Notes: generated by a model not told the origin, from the sequence alone. A stretch of 64,000 nt of DNA from Candidatus Korobacter versatilis (GCA_016185395.1 JACPNR010000006.1:1-64000); one strand, 5' to 3'. Shown: positions 28,346-36,621, counted from the first letter of the stretch. A program made the numbers and translations.

Positions 28346-28385
28346 CATCCCCCCTATTCGGTCATCGAGGTCGCCGGTGCTGCGG

Positions 28386-29276
28386 CTAGTACCAGCCTTT
28401 GCGGCGAAAGAAGATCAGCACGGAGATGGTGGAGAGCACCATCACTCCGGTGGCCACCCATATCCCGTAGGGCGAATTTTCGAGGCCGATGGGGAAGTTC
28501 ATGCCGAAGAAGCCGGTGATGATGACGAGCGGCAGCGCGATGGTGCCCCAGATGGTGAGGACCTTCATGACGTTGTTGGTGCGGTTGGCGACGGCGGAGA
28601 GGTAGATATCGAGCGAGCCGGTGAGCAGGTCGCGATAGGTCTCGATGAGGTCCACGATGCGCACGAGGTGGTCGTAGACGTCGCGGAAGTAGGGATCGAG
28701 GTCGTCGCCCACGATGCCCTTCTCGCGGCGCATGAGCGCGTTCACCACTTCACGCATGCCGCTGGCGATGCGCCGGAACTCGATGAGCTTGCGCTTGAGC
28801 CGGAAGATGGTCTGCAACTTCTCGGGGCCGGGGTCGGTGAGCACGTTGTCTTCGAGGTCAGAGGTCTCTTCGGCGATGAGATCGATGACCGAGGAGTACT
28901 CGTCCACCATGGAGTCCACCAGGAAGTACAGGGCCTTGTCGGGACGCATGCACTGGTCTTCGGTGATGCGCTTGTGGACCTTGTCCATCAACTCGGAGTG
29001 TCCCTGCGTGATGGTGATGAGGAAGTCCTTGCCGATGAAGATGTCCACGTCGCTGAAAACGAGCTCGGCGTCGTCGTGGATCTGCTTGGCCACACAGAAG
29101 AGATAGGCGGTGTGCTCCTCATACTTGGCGCGCTGCGGGCGGTGGCGGCAGTCCTCGACCTGCAAGGGATGCAGGTTGAACTTTTTGCCGAGGGCGTCGA
29201 GCTGCGGCGAGGCGGGGTCCTCGACCTCATACCAGGAGAGTTTGCAACGAGGCGTGGGGAGCGGCGAAGTGCTCAT
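28386..29276 (-). CDS. corA: CorA-family magnesium/cobalt transporter
   Basis: 296 residues. CorA forms a pentameric Mg2+ channel in the cytoplasmic membrane. The large N-terminal cytoplasmic domain (about 1-235) is helical. Two C-terminal membrane helices follow: VLTIWGTIALPLVIITGFFG, ending in the essential GMN motif at 258-260, and WVATGVMVLSTISVLIFF, ending in the basic RRKGWY tail. The start is ATG 29274-29276, with TATACT eight bases upstream on the minus strand and no Shine-Dalgarno, which suggests a leaderless transcript. TTGGTC-type iterons lie just upstream of that hexamer. Selectivity for Mg, Co or Zn cannot be told. Confidence 0.95.
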   Translation of the reverse strand: MSTSPLPTPRCKLSWYEVEDPASPQLDALGKKFNLHPLQVEDCRHRPQRAKYEEHTAYLFCVAKQIHDDAELVFSDVDIFIGKDFLITITQGHSELMDKVHKRITEDQCMRPDKALYFLVDSMVDEYSSVIDLIAEETSDLEDNVLTDPGPEKLQTIFRLKRKLIEFRRIASGMREVVNALMRREKGIVGDDLDPYFRDVYDHLVRIVDLIETYRDLLTGSLDIYLSAVANRTNNVMKVLTIWGTIALPLVIITGFFGMNFPIGLENSPYGIWVATGVMVLSTISVLIFFRRKGWY

Positions 29277-29284
29277 CGGCGGGG

Positions 29285-29290
29285 AGTATA
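29285..29290 (-). promoter_or_regulatory. -10 hexamer TATACT for corA
   Basis: TATACT on the minus strand, eight bases before the corA ATG, with iterated repeat sequence in the -35 region. Confidence 0.45.
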
Positions 29291-29303
29291 CAGGAGCTGT
29301 CGT

Positions 29304-29370
29304 TGGTCGTTGGTCGTTGTGGGGAAAGGCAAAGGCTTACCGCGGATGAACGCGGATAGACGCAGATCAA
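29304..29370. repeat. Two half-elements: TTGGTCG iterons and CGCGGAT iterons
   Basis: TTGGTCGTTGGTCGTTGTGG (29304-29323) and, after a short spacer, CCGCGGATGAACGCGGATAG... (29340-29370). Each looks like a single arm of the palindromes seen complete at 11422 and 49889. Confidence 0.6.
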
Positions 29371-29387
29371 GCGTGACAGGTGAAAGG

Positions 29388-29864
29388 CTAGGCGCGCTTC
29401 TTCTTGTTGGTCTCGCCGGTGTCCTTGACCTGCCAGGGACGCGGTTTGGCGGGATCGGCGGGCGCTTCCCGGCCTTCGACGCGGTCGTACTGGTAGCGGT
29501 CGCTCACGGTGCCGAGCGATTCGTTGTAGAGCGAGGGCGCGCCGGTGGCTTCCTTGAGCTCTTCGGAGAAATCGTGCAACGCCTTCAAGTGGTCGGCGGT
29601 GGCGGGTATCTCGGTCTTGGTGGTCTTGAGGAACTTCTGGTATCCCTTGTCGACGAGGCGGGCGATCTCGCCGCCGATGAGGTAGCCGGGGCGGGCGAAG
29701 ACGCGGACGTAGCCATCGTCTTCTTTCTCGATGGCAGCCGAAGCGTTGTATTTCTTCACGAAGACGCGGTTCGCCGTGCCCGGGGCTTCCAGGATGTCGA
29801 AGCCGTGGTCACGCAACCAGGTGACCGCTTCCTCGTAAACGCGACGCTGTTCGTTGTTTGCCAT
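29388..29864 (-). CDS. Hypothetical cytosolic protein
   Basis: 158 residues from ATG 29862-29864, with GGATGG shortly upstream as a weak ribosome binding site. It looks soluble and charged (MANNEQRRVYEEAVTWLRDHG, VRVFARPGYLIGGEIARLVDKGYQKFL) and ends in a very basic tail, TNKKKRA. The middle part has a short alpha-beta pattern of about 95 residues, then a less ordered, Pro-rich region. No known motif or signal is seen. I do not recognise the family. Codon use and composition are like the neighbours. It is the first gene upstream of corA on the same strand, 111 bases away across repeat half-elements, so co-transcription is possible. Confidence 0.75.
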   Translation of the reverse strand: MANNEQRRVYEEAVTWLRDHGFDILEAPGTANRVFVKKYNASAAIEKEDDGYVRVFARPGYLIGGEIARLVDKGYQKFLKTTKTEIPATADHLKALHDFSEELKEATGAPSLYNESLGTVSDRYQYDRVEGREAPADPAKPRPWQVKDTGETNKKKRA

Positions 29865-30033
29865 CTTCCATCCCACGCTGGAATACGATACGCGTAAGGC
29901 AGCGCTGCGTTGCCCGCGGCGCGAGATGTCCGCTGCGAGCACAAGGCGAGAGCATGGCACAGACGGCAGGGCCGCGGCAACTTTCCGCTGTTGGCGTGGG
30001 TGAGACTGGGTTAACGGTTGGGGAACGTGGAGC

Positions 30034-30065
30034 GAGTACCGAGTACTGAGTACTGAGTACCGAGT
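30034..30065. repeat. Four tandem GAGTACC/T heptamers
   Basis: GAGTACC, GAGTACT, GAGTACT, GAGTACC and a partial GAGTG follow each other without spacer, 24 bases upstream of the JAMM peptidase gene. The layout resembles one arm of the iterated palindromes, but no second arm is seen. Confidence 0.65.
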
Positions 30066-30088
30066 GAAATCTAGCTACTGAAGACATC

Positions 30089-30523
30089 ATGCTGAACATT
30101 CCGCACAGCGTTGTTCACGAGCTGCGCCACCACGCCGAGCGCGCCTATCCGGAAGAGTGCTGCGGCGTGTTGCTGGGAAGCGGCGACGGCGAGGAGCGCG
30201 AGGTGGTGGAAGCGCGCGCGTGCGGGAATGCAGACCCCGACCGGCGAACGCGCTACGCCATCGCGCCGCAGGAGTTGATCGCGACGCAGCGCGCGGCGCG
30301 AGAGCGCGGGCTCGCCATCGTGGGTTTCTATCACTCGCATCCCGACCATGCCGCGGAGCCTTCCGCCACGGACCGCGCCGAGGCCGCGTGGCCGGAGGCG
30401 GTGTACGTGATCGTGAGCGTGGCGGCGAAGGGCGCCGCTGAGATCAAGGCGTTCCGCTGGGCGGAACGAGACGACCGCCCGCCGGAGGCAGAAAATATCG
30501 CTCTGCGAGTAACGTCTGATTGA
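30089..30523 (+). CDS. JAMM/MPN-family metallopeptidase (M67 type)
   Basis: 144 residues. The JAMM zinc motif is complete: Glu22 or Glu23 in YPEECCGVLLG, then H82-S-H84-P with Ser92 and Asp95 (HSHPDHAAEPSATD). Bacterial members of this size cut ubiquitin-like sulfur-carrier proteins (ThiS, MoaD or CysO type) or free their C-terminal glycines during cysteine, thiamine or molybdopterin synthesis. No sulfur-carrier gene is next to it here, so the partner is unknown. The start is ATG 30089. Its stop codon overlaps the -35 of a strong promoter that serves the remnant gene downstream. Confidence 0.92.
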   Translation: MLNIPHSVVHELRHHAERAYPEECCGVLLGSGDGEEREVVEARACGNADPDRRTRYAIAPQELIATQRAARERGLAIVGFYHSHPDHAAEPSATDRAEAAWPEAVYVIVSVAAKGAAEIKAFRWAERDDRPPEAENIALRVTSD

Positions 30524-30547
30524 CAATTCTGCCCGAAGACGGATAAT
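30520..30547 (+). promoter_or_regulatory. Near-consensus sigma-70 promoter in front of an M1 peptidase remnant
   Basis: TTGACA (30520-30525), a 16-base spacer and GATAAT (30542-30547). It is the closest match to consensus in the window. Transcription would begin about 30554 and stop at the terminator at 30891-30923. Confidence 0.65.
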
Positions 30548-30578
30548 CGGCGTTTTCCCTCGACCACCGTTAAGGAAT

Positions 30579-30875
30579 GAGTGGGTCTATGGGACGGCGC
30601 TGCCTACCTATCAGCTCGACAGCTCGTACGAGACGGGAGCGAACGGCGAGCAGGTGCTGAACGCGAAGATCACGCAGGGGAACGTGGACGCGGGCTTCCT
30701 CATGCCGGTGCCCATCTACGTGGAGCTGAACGACGGACGGATGGTGCGCGTGGGCCAGGCGCCGATGCTGGGCAACAACACGCGGGAGTTCAAGATCCCG
30801 CTGCCCGGGCTGAAGGAGAAGCCGAAGCGGGCGCTGCTCAATGCGTACGACGACGTGCTCAGCGGAAATCAGTGA
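30579..30875 (+). pseudogene. C-terminal remnant of an M1-family aminopeptidase
   Basis: The plus frame reads EWVYGTALPTYQLDSSYETG and continues through MPVPIYVELNDGRMVRVG to KRALLNAYDDVLSGNQ and a stop. This matches the end of M1 peptidases: the conserved W-V-Y-G-T-x-x-P segment after the catalytic domain, then the small beta domain ending in the DVL phrase. The catalytic HExxH part is missing and no start codon with a ribosome binding site precedes it; the first in-frame start is GTG 30654. It is 98 codons long. It differs from the complete M1 gene on the other strand (31905-34136), so it is not a recent copy of that. A promoter and a terminator bracket it. Confidence 0.7.
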
Positions 30876-30890
30876 CGCGGGCGTGAGATG

Positions 30891-30923
30891 CGGGCGGGGC
30901 TTCGGCTCCGCCCGTTTTCTTTT
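30891..30923 (+). terminator. Rho-independent terminator after the M1 remnant
   Basis: CGGGCGGGGC-TTCG-GCTCCGCCCG (one G-T pair) followed by TTTTCTTTT. It overlaps the stop codon of the convergent membrane-protein gene. Confidence 0.88.
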
Positions 30924-31812
30924 ACGAAGGTGCGGTGACCGGTTCGGGGAGGGGGACGCGTCCGTAGAGGGCGGTGGCGGCGGCCCATTGCGCGAGGCGG
31001 AGCAGCCAGCGCAGCCACAACATCGCCTGCGCCACCAGGAACCAGGCGAAGATGGTGAGCGGCGAGTGCTGCGGGAAGAAGCGCGCGAAGGCGGCGTACG
31101 CGAAGATGGCGAGTCCGGATAAGAGCGCGAGACTGAGATAGGTCGCGAAGACGCGGCCGAGGTTGCGCAGCATGAAGCCGGCGGCGTGTCCGAGGGCGGC
31201 GAGGACGGAGGCGTGGTCATCGGCGACGAGGTCGGCCTTGGCGTAATCCACCAGCGCGTTGACGGCGATGACGCAGAGGAAGAAGAGCGCCCAGCGCAGC
31301 CAGTTGAGGTAGAACGGCCAGACCTCACGCACGCCGGTCTCGAAAGGGACATCGACGAAATGGGCGGCGAGGTGGTTGAAGAACCAGAAGACGATGAAGT
31401 AGAGGAAAGAGGCGACGGCGGCAAGACGGAGGAAGCGGGCGGCGTAGCGTCCCATGCCACGGCCGAAGGCGTGCGCGGTGGCGCCCGTGCCGCGGTAGAA
31501 GACCTCGAAGGCGCCGGCGGAGAGCGCGGTGTTGAGGACGAGGAAGACGATCGCTGCGTACACGATGGCGATGGAAAAACCCTTGAGGAAACCGGCATTG
31601 AGCAACTGGAACTCGCTGAGGAAGGCGGCGTTGAAGCCGGAGACGAGGTCGTGTCCGGCGGAGGACTTGCCGAGGTAGTCGGTGATGGCGGCGTGCATGG
31701 GCGCGGCGACCGCGGCGGCGAGCAGCAGGTTCGCGGCGAAAAAGAGCCAGACCATCCACGGATTGCGCGCGGCCATCTTGAGCCCGGTGCGGAGCGCTTG
31801 CCCTGCAGTCAT
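30922..31812 (-). CDS. Multi-pass membrane protein, unknown function
   Basis: 296 residues from ATG 31810-31812, with GGAAGGA upstream. About six hydrophobic helices, beginning with PWMVWLFFAANLLLAAAVAA (about 18-37) and including GFSIAIVYAAIVFLVLNTAL and WALFFLCVIAVNALVDYA. A conserved-looking amphipathic segment (GTGATAHAFGRGMGRYAARF) lies between them. No transporter or enzyme signature stands out; the pattern resembles general DUF4013-like or glycerophosphoryl-diester-phosphodiesterase membrane-domain proteins. The C-terminus overlaps the terminator of the convergent remnant. A GC palindrome half (GCTGGCGAGGTCGCCGGC) lies upstream. Confidence 0.82.
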   Translation of the reverse strand: MTAGQALRTGLKMAARNPWMVWLFFAANLLLAAAVAAPMHAAITDYLGKSSAGHDLVSGFNAAFLSEFQLLNAGFLKGFSIAIVYAAIVFLVLNTALSAGAFEVFYRGTGATAHAFGRGMGRYAARFLRLAAVASFLYFIVFWFFNHLAAHFVDVPFETGVREVWPFYLNWLRWALFFLCVIAVNALVDYAKADLVADDHASVLAALGHAAGFMLRNLGRVFATYLSLALLSGLAIFAYAAFARFFPQHSPLTIFAWFLVAQAMLWLRWLLRLAQWAAATALYGRVPLPEPVTAPS

Positions 31813-31904
31813 TCGATCCTTCCGGGCTGGCGAGGTCGCCGGCCCCCACCTGTTCAAACTTCCAGCTAGTCAAAAACTCCCGTTCAAAGCCGCCGTTCAC
31901 ACCA

Positions 31905-34136
31905 TTACGAGAAGTAGGAGAAGGCCATGAGCGCGTTCTGGATCCACACCACCCAGCGCAGATACCATTTGTCGGCGGCGAGGGTGGTGGGCGGGTCGAG
32001 CTGCGCGGTGTTGTCCACGCGGTGGACCTCCAGGCCGTTGAAGAGCGCGTCGGGATCGGCTTCGGCGCTGACGATCTTCTTGGCGTACTTGAACTTCTTC
32101 CAGCGATATTGATTCAGTCCGGGAGGCGCGCCGGCGGAAGGCTCGGCGGGATCGTTCACGGGCCAGAGCTCGCGGGCTTCGGAGCCGTCGGCAAACTTGA
32201 CGCGGACGACGACGGGAAAGACCATCTCACCGAGGCGGCGGACGAGGACTTCGGATTCGGGCGCGCCGTTGTCGTCGTTCTTGCCGGCACTCTTGCTCTC
32301 AGCAAGTTTCGGCTGGCCGCCCTGGTCAAAGAACCCTTTGCGCTGCGGCGCGGTGCCGTTGGTGAACGAGACGGAGTAGTCGAGCAGGTTGGTGCCGTAG
32401 ACGGTCTGGTCGAAGAACCAGGACCAGTCCTGCCCGGTGACTTCCTGCACCGTCGCGATGAAATCCTTAGCGTCGGGATGCTTGAAGCGCCAGCGCTGGT
32501 GGTACGTCCGGATGACGCGCGGCCACTGCGGTCCGACCAGTCTCTCGAGCGTGCGGAGCGTGAGCTCGGGCTTGGAGTACGCCTGCGTGCCGTAGCTGGC
32601 GCGGTTGAGCATGAGCCACGGATAGCGCTCCATGGCGTCTGACTTGGCGTTGGCGTAGTAGCTCTCCATGCGGCCGTAGCGCTGGAGGCGCGGCACCCAC
32701 TCCCAGTACTGGCCGAGGCCGATGACCGGCTCGCCGGGCTTGGTGAAGAAACCGGTGAAGCTGTTCGTGCCGCGCATCATGCCGAACCAGGGATAGCGCG
32801 GCACGGGCAGGCGCACCCAGACGGCGGCGGGAAACGGCACGCCGAACAGGTCTTCGTAGCTTTGGTTCGCGCCGTACTCCAGCTCAAGGACTTTGCCGGT
32901 GGAGTAGGAGTTGAAGCCTTCGTCGAGCCAGGCCTCTTCCATCTCCTTGTTGCCGACGAGGTGGAACCAGAATTGGTGCCCGAACTCGTGGACGATGACG
33001 CCCTCGGGATCGAGCTGGTGCTCGGCGGGCCAGTAATCCGTGCCGGCGGTGATGAAGGTGGGATACTCCATGCCGCCGGCGCCTCCGCCGCCGTACGGCG
33101 GATCGACGACGGTGAGCACGTCAAAGGGATAGCGGCCGTACATCAGGCCGAACCACTTGATGCCGGCGAACGCGGCGCGGAAGTGGCGCTCGGCCTGAGC
33201 GGCGTGCTCGCGCTGGAGGAAGACGGTGACCTGGACGTCTTGCAGGCGGACGTCGTCGAGCGAGGCGCCGGTCTTCTGTGACCACTCTTTCAGCTCGGCG
33301 GGCGAGACCTGCTCGGCGGCCTTGAAGATGCGGACGAGTTTCATCGCTTGCGACTTTGGCTGCGTGGTCCAGGCAAAGTCGAAGACGTCTTCCTGGTAAT
33401 GGTTGTAGGTGGTCGTTCCGTCGGGATTGTTTTTCCTGGAGCGCTCGCTGCCGGTGGCGGCGAGTTCGAAAGCGGAAGGCACGGTGAGGTCGACGTCGAA
33501 GGTGCCGTAGTCGGCGAAGAACTCGGTGGAGGTGTGGAACTGGTGGCAGTTCCATCCGCCGCGCTCGCGATGGCGGTCTCCCGCGGCCTCGTAGACGCCG
33601 GGCTTGGGAAACCACTGCGCGACGAGGAAGAAGTCGTCGTGGAAGCCAGTGCGCGCGAAGACGCGCGGCAGCTTGGACGTCCACTCGATCTCGATGGTGA
33701 CGGAGCCACCGGCGGGGATGGCCTTAGGCAGCATGACCTGGAGGACCGTCTGGTCGAAGGGATTTCCGTCGTCGGGCTGGATGTAGCGCATCGCCGAGGT
33801 CAGGTCGTGGCCATCGACCTTGAAGGAATGGATCTGGACGTATCCCCAGGACTTGGCGTCGCCGGTGAACGAGACGCGGCGGCTGGTCTCGCCGCCCTCG
33901 CGCATGAAGGTGGTGTGGTTGTTCTTGAAGGCGTTGAGATAGGTGTGGAACTGGAGGTCGGGGATGGCGTCCTGCGAGTGATTGCGCCAGACGATGATCT
34001 CGTGGCCCGCGATGGTCTTTGCCTTGGCGTCGAGCCGGGCATCGATCTTGTACTTCACGATGGGGTCAGGGATGTACTTGGCCAGAGCGGGAAGGGCGAG
34101 GAGGACGAGCAGCGCAAGCAGCCGGGGGAGCTTCAT
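31905..34136 (-). CDS. Secreted M1-family zinc metallopeptidase
   Basis: 743 residues from ATG 34134-34136. The N-terminal signal peptide is MKLPRLLALLVLLALPALA. The M1 active site is complete: GGMEYPTFITAG (the GAMEN-like exopeptidase motif), H383-E-F-G-H387 and Glu406 in EAWLDEGFNSYS, exactly 18 residues after the second His. It would trim N-terminal residues from peptides outside the cytoplasm. The open frame extends further upstream, but that sequence comes from a repeat half-element and has no signal peptide. The C-terminal end (WVVWIQNALMAFSY) is hydrophobic and may anchor it. No Shine-Dalgarno precedes the ATG. Confidence 0.93.
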   Translation of the reverse strand: MKLPRLLALLVLLALPALAKYIPDPIVKYKIDARLDAKAKTIAGHEIIVWRNHSQDAIPDLQFHTYLNAFKNNHTTFMREGGETSRRVSFTGDAKSWGYVQIHSFKVDGHDLTSAMRYIQPDDGNPFDQTVLQVMLPKAIPAGGSVTIEIEWTSKLPRVFARTGFHDDFFLVAQWFPKPGVYEAAGDRHRERGGWNCHQFHTSTEFFADYGTFDVDLTVPSAFELAATGSERSRKNNPDGTTTYNHYQEDVFDFAWTTQPKSQAMKLVRIFKAAEQVSPAELKEWSQKTGASLDDVRLQDVQVTVFLQREHAAQAERHFRAAFAGIKWFGLMYGRYPFDVLTVVDPPYGGGGAGGMEYPTFITAGTDYWPAEHQLDPEGVIVHEFGHQFWFHLVGNKEMEEAWLDEGFNSYSTGKVLELEYGANQSYEDLFGVPFPAAVWVRLPVPRYPWFGMMRGTNSFTGFFTKPGEPVIGLGQYWEWVPRLQRYGRMESYYANAKSDAMERYPWLMLNRASYGTQAYSKPELTLRTLERLVGPQWPRVIRTYHQRWRFKHPDAKDFIATVQEVTGQDWSWFFDQTVYGTNLLDYSVSFTNGTAPQRKGFFDQGGQPKLAESKSAGKNDDNGAPESEVLVRRLGEMVFPVVVRVKFADGSEARELWPVNDPAEPSAGAPPGLNQYRWKKFKYAKKIVSAEADPDALFNGLEVHRVDNTAQLDPPTTLAADKWYLRWVVWIQNALMAFSYFS

Positions 34137-34174
34137 GGCGGTCGAACTTTTATCACATACCGGGAAGAAAAGCT

Positions 34175-34196
34175 TACCGCGGATGAACGCGGATCC
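34175..34196. repeat. CGCGGAT half-element
   Basis: TACCGCGGATGAACGCGGATCC, a single arm of the iterated palindrome family found complete at 49889 and around the GxxExxY gene. Confidence 0.6.
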
Positions 34197-34266
34197 GGAA
34201 AAGCTTGAAACGCAGAGTGCGCGGAGAACGAAAAGGCAGGGAGTCCGCCGAGGAAGAGCACGAAGC

Positions 34267-34325
34267 AAAAAAAGAAGACCCGGCGCGGCTTCTCCCCCGA
34301 GAATTTTGCGCCGGGTCTCTTTTTT
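34267..34325. terminator. Bidirectional rho-independent terminator with a two-part stem
   Basis: AGACCCGGCGC (34276-34286) pairs perfectly with GCGCCGGGTCT (34308-34318). Inside, TTCTC pairs with GAGAA. A run of seven A (34267-34273) and a run of six T (34320-34325) give a U tract in both directions. Confidence 0.85.
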
Positions 34326-34686
34326 ACAAACCGCTCATCTACTGGGCCGAACAGTCTTTGGCGGCGGGGCTTGCGACTCCGGTTCCCGCTGCCACGTTAT
34401 GAAGATGCGGCCTGCGCGTTATCTTGGCAATTAACTGTTGCGGTTCCATGTTTACTGGTACGGCAACGGGCAAATGGGGGCTTGCGCGCCGTCCGAGGCA
34501 GAGACTCGGGTATATACTTGGCGCGCTTCGACAAGGTACCTGGTCCCGAAGAAGTAAGCGGAGCACCTTTCATCTTTTATATCGCTCCGCAATAAGCAGT
34601 CCGGGCAACGCCACTCGCAAGTCCGTTCCTACGCTGCGGCCCCGTTGCACATACGCGCGAGCGAGCCGGCCTGGAGGAGGTCCGTT

Positions 34687-35757
34687 ATGGACTTGGTCTT
34701 TATCCGCCTTTTTTTTGTTTTCGTACTGGCCATCGCTTGCTTCCTGCTGCAGCCCTTCGGCCTGACGGCGTGGCCGGCAGCGGGCGTGGGCGCGCTGATC
34801 GGAGCGGCCGTGGTGGGCTTCGAGATGCGCCTGCGGGCGGTGAGCCTGAAGCGGCTGATCGGCGCGGTGATCGGTTCCATCACCGGCATCTTCGGGGCGT
34901 ACCTCTTCTCGCGCGTGATCGCCAACACCATCGAAGCGGGACGCACGCGCAGCTTCCTCGAGCTGCTGGTCATGCTGCTGATGGCATACGTGGGCCTGGT
35001 GGTGGGCGCGAACAAGGGCGACCTGCTGAACCTGGCGGCGCTGGGCGGCGTGTTCGGCGGCGAGAAGGTATCGAAGAAGAGCTACAAGATCCTCGACACC
35101 AGCGTGATCATCGATGGGCGCATCGCGGACATCGCCGAGACCGGCTTCATGGACGGCACCCTGGTGATCCCGCAGTTCGTGCTGCGCGAGCTGCAACTGG
35201 TGGCCGATTCCGCCGACTCGCTCAAGCGCAACCGCGGGCGGCGCGGGCTCGACATCCTGCAACGCATCCAGAAGATAGCCAATCTCGACATCCAGATCGT
35301 GGAGGACGACTTCCCCGCCGTGCGCGAAGTGGACATGAAGCTCATCGAGCTGGGGAAGGCGTACGCGGCGAAGATCGTGACCAACGACTTCAACCTGAAC
35401 AAGGTGGCGCAGCTCCACGGCGTGGAGGTGCTGAACATCAACGAGCTGGCGAACGCGCTCAAGCCCATCGTACTGCCCGGCGAGGTGATGAAGGTGTTCA
35501 TCCTCAAGGAAGGCAAGGAATACAACCAGGGCGTGGCGTACCTCGACGACGGCACCATGGTGGTGGTGGACAACGCGCGCAAGATGATCGGGAAGAATGT
35601 GGACGTCTCGGTGACGTCGGTGCTGCAGACCACGGCGGGCAAGATGATCTTTGGCAAGTTCGACGAGCGCGGGCTGCCGCCGCGGCAGGAGCCGAGGCCG
35701 GACCAGCGCCAGCAGAAGCCGCAGCCGGTGATCATCGAAAGGCCGGCGAGCGAGTAG
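34687..35757 (+). CDS. Membrane PIN-domain/TRAM protein (YacL type)
   Basis: 356 residues from ATG 34687, with GGAGGAGG eight bases upstream. Four hydrophobic helices in the first 120 residues precede a PIN nuclease-like domain (about 130-250). Its motif ILDTSVIIDGRIADI gives the first acidic residues and TNDFNLNKVA the later Asp; the acidic site looks complete. A TRAM domain (about 265-330: VLPGEVMKVFILKEGKEYNQG, YLDDGTMVVVDNARKMIG) should bind RNA. In Bacillus the homologue yacL also precedes ispD and ispF, as here. RNA is the likely ligand; the real substrate is not known. Confidence 0.92.
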   Translation: MDLVFIRLFFVFVLAIACFLLQPFGLTAWPAAGVGALIGAAVVGFEMRLRAVSLKRLIGAVIGSITGIFGAYLFSRVIANTIEAGRTRSFLELLVMLLMAYVGLVVGANKGDLLNLAALGGVFGGEKVSKKSYKILDTSVIIDGRIADIAETGFMDGTLVIPQFVLRELQLVADSADSLKRNRGRRGLDILQRIQKIANLDIQIVEDDFPAVREVDMKLIELGKAYAAKIVTNDFNLNKVAQLHGVEVLNINELANALKPIVLPGEVMKVFILKEGKEYNQGVAYLDDGTMVVVDNARKMIGKNVDVSVTSVLQTTAGKMIFGKFDERGLPPRQEPRPDQRQQKPQPVIIERPASE

Positions 35758-35764
35758 CTTCCAA

Positions 35765-35840
35765 TGACAAAGCAAAAAGGACAAAGGACAAAGTAAGGAG
35801 TCCGACGGCTTTGTAACTTTGTCCTTTGAACTTTGACCTT
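35765..35840. repeat. Iterated palindrome (GGACAAA units) upstream of ispD
   Basis: Left arm AAAAAGGACAAAGGACAAAGT and right arm ACTTTGTCCTTTGAACTTTG (35816-35835) are inverted copies over most of their length. The right arm region runs directly into TATACT at 35841. The same unit forms the element at 12564. Confidence 0.72.
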
Positions 35841-35846
35841 TATACT
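35841..35846 (+). promoter_or_regulatory. -10 hexamer TATACT ahead of ispD
   Basis: TATACT touches the end of the palindrome and is ten bases from the ispD ATG. It implies an ispD transcript with almost no leader, separate from the yacL-like gene. Confidence 0.4.
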
Positions 35847-35856
35847 TCTTGCCCTT

Positions 35857-36621
35857 ATGAAGGTTGTGGTCATCATTCCGGCCGCCGGACTCGGCACGCG
35901 CATGTCCGCGGCCGCGGCCAAAAAAGGCAAGAAAGCGCCCGCGCCGACCAAGCAGTTCGTCGAGCTGAACGGCGTGCCCATTCTCGTTCACACGCTGCGC
36001 AAGTTCCTGCAATCGCCACAAGTGGCGGAGATATTCCTCGCGCTACGCAAGGCGGAAGCGGAACAGTTCAAGCCGGCGCTCGACAAGGAACTGAGGTCGC
36101 ACGCGGGAAAGAAGACGGTGCAGGTCGTCGAAGGTGGCGAGCATCGCCAGCAATCGGTGGCGAACGCGCTCGCCAAGGTCAAGGCCGCGCCGGACGACGT
36201 CATCCTGGTACACGACGCGGTGCGTCCGTTCGTGGACAACGACATCATCGCGAGCGTGATCGCGGGCGCGCAGAAGCACGGCGCGGCCATCGCCGGCGTG
36301 CCGGCGGTGGACACCATCAAGCAGGTGGACCGCACCGCCGAGGGCGCGATCGTCAGTTCGACCATCCCGCGCGAGCGCGTGGTGCAGGCGCAGACGCCGC
36401 AGGGCTTTCGCTACGACGTGCTGAAGAAGGCGTTCGACGACGCGCAGGCCGCCGGCTTTCTCGGCACCGACGAAGCGTCATTGGTGGAGCGCATGGGACA
36501 GAGCGTGGCGGTGGTGATGGGCTCGCCGAAGAACATCAAGATCACGACGCCGGATGATCTGGAGCTGGCGGAGTTTTTTGTGTCGCAGGAGGACCGGCGG
36601 CGGTCGAGCCTGACCGGATAA
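35857..36621 (+). CDS. ispD: 2-C-methyl-D-erythritol 4-phosphate cytidylyltransferase
   Basis: IspD couples MEP to CTP in the non-mevalonate isoprenoid pathway. 254 residues from ATG 35857. Motifs are PAAGLGTRM (CTP loop), KQFVELNGVPIL, VVEGGEHRQQSVANAL, VLVHDAVRPFVD and QTPQGFRYDVL, then TDEASLVERMG, all in order. The glycine loop carries a Lys/Ala-rich insert of about ten residues (AAAAKKGKKAPAPTK), which is longer than usual. The next pathway gene in this window, ispF, lies 472 bases downstream, separated by a frameshifted GxxExxY gene. The last residues (RRRSSLTG) fall before the repeat arm. Confidence 0.97.
   Translation: MKVVVIIPAAGLGTRMSAAAAKKGKKAPAPTKQFVELNGVPILVHTLRKFLQSPQVAEIFLALRKAEAEQFKPALDKELRSHAGKKTVQVVEGGEHRQQSVANALAKVKAAPDDVILVHDAVRPFVDNDIIASVIAGAQKHGAAIAGVPAVDTIKQVDRTAEGAIVSSTIPRERVVQAQTPQGFRYDVLKKAFDDAQAAGFLGTDEASLVERMGQSVAVVMGSPKNIKITTPDDLELAEFFVSQEDRRRSSLTG

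Larger units (their letters stand above)
27646..28385. other. Repeat-rich intergenic region between the cyclase gene and corA
   Basis: 740 bases with no credible gene. It holds two diverged copies of an about 90-base unit with triple iterons (27711-27890), and a GC-rich array of about 60-base units (28187-28345). Short phrases such as CCCGCGGCTAAAGCCGGGG and CCCCCGCCTGGAAGGCGGGG form further small hairpins in between. Two convergent transcripts end here. Confidence 0.7.
34137..34686. other. Divergent intergenic region with a two-way terminator and unassigned structured sequence
   Basis: 550 bases between two divergent genes. Contents: a CGCGGAT half-element (34175-34196), a strong bidirectional terminator (34267-34325), then about 350 bases containing short hairpins, e.g. 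GCGGAGC...GCTCCGC around 34557-34590. The terminator makes no sense for the flanking divergent genes, so an unannotated RNA may end there. No known RNA family is recognised. Confidence 0.6.

Noticed and set aside
34339..34566. Minus-strand 75-codon frame in the divergent gap
   Set aside because: Weak start, no ribosome binding site and no protein-like pattern; the region is better described as unassigned structured sequence.
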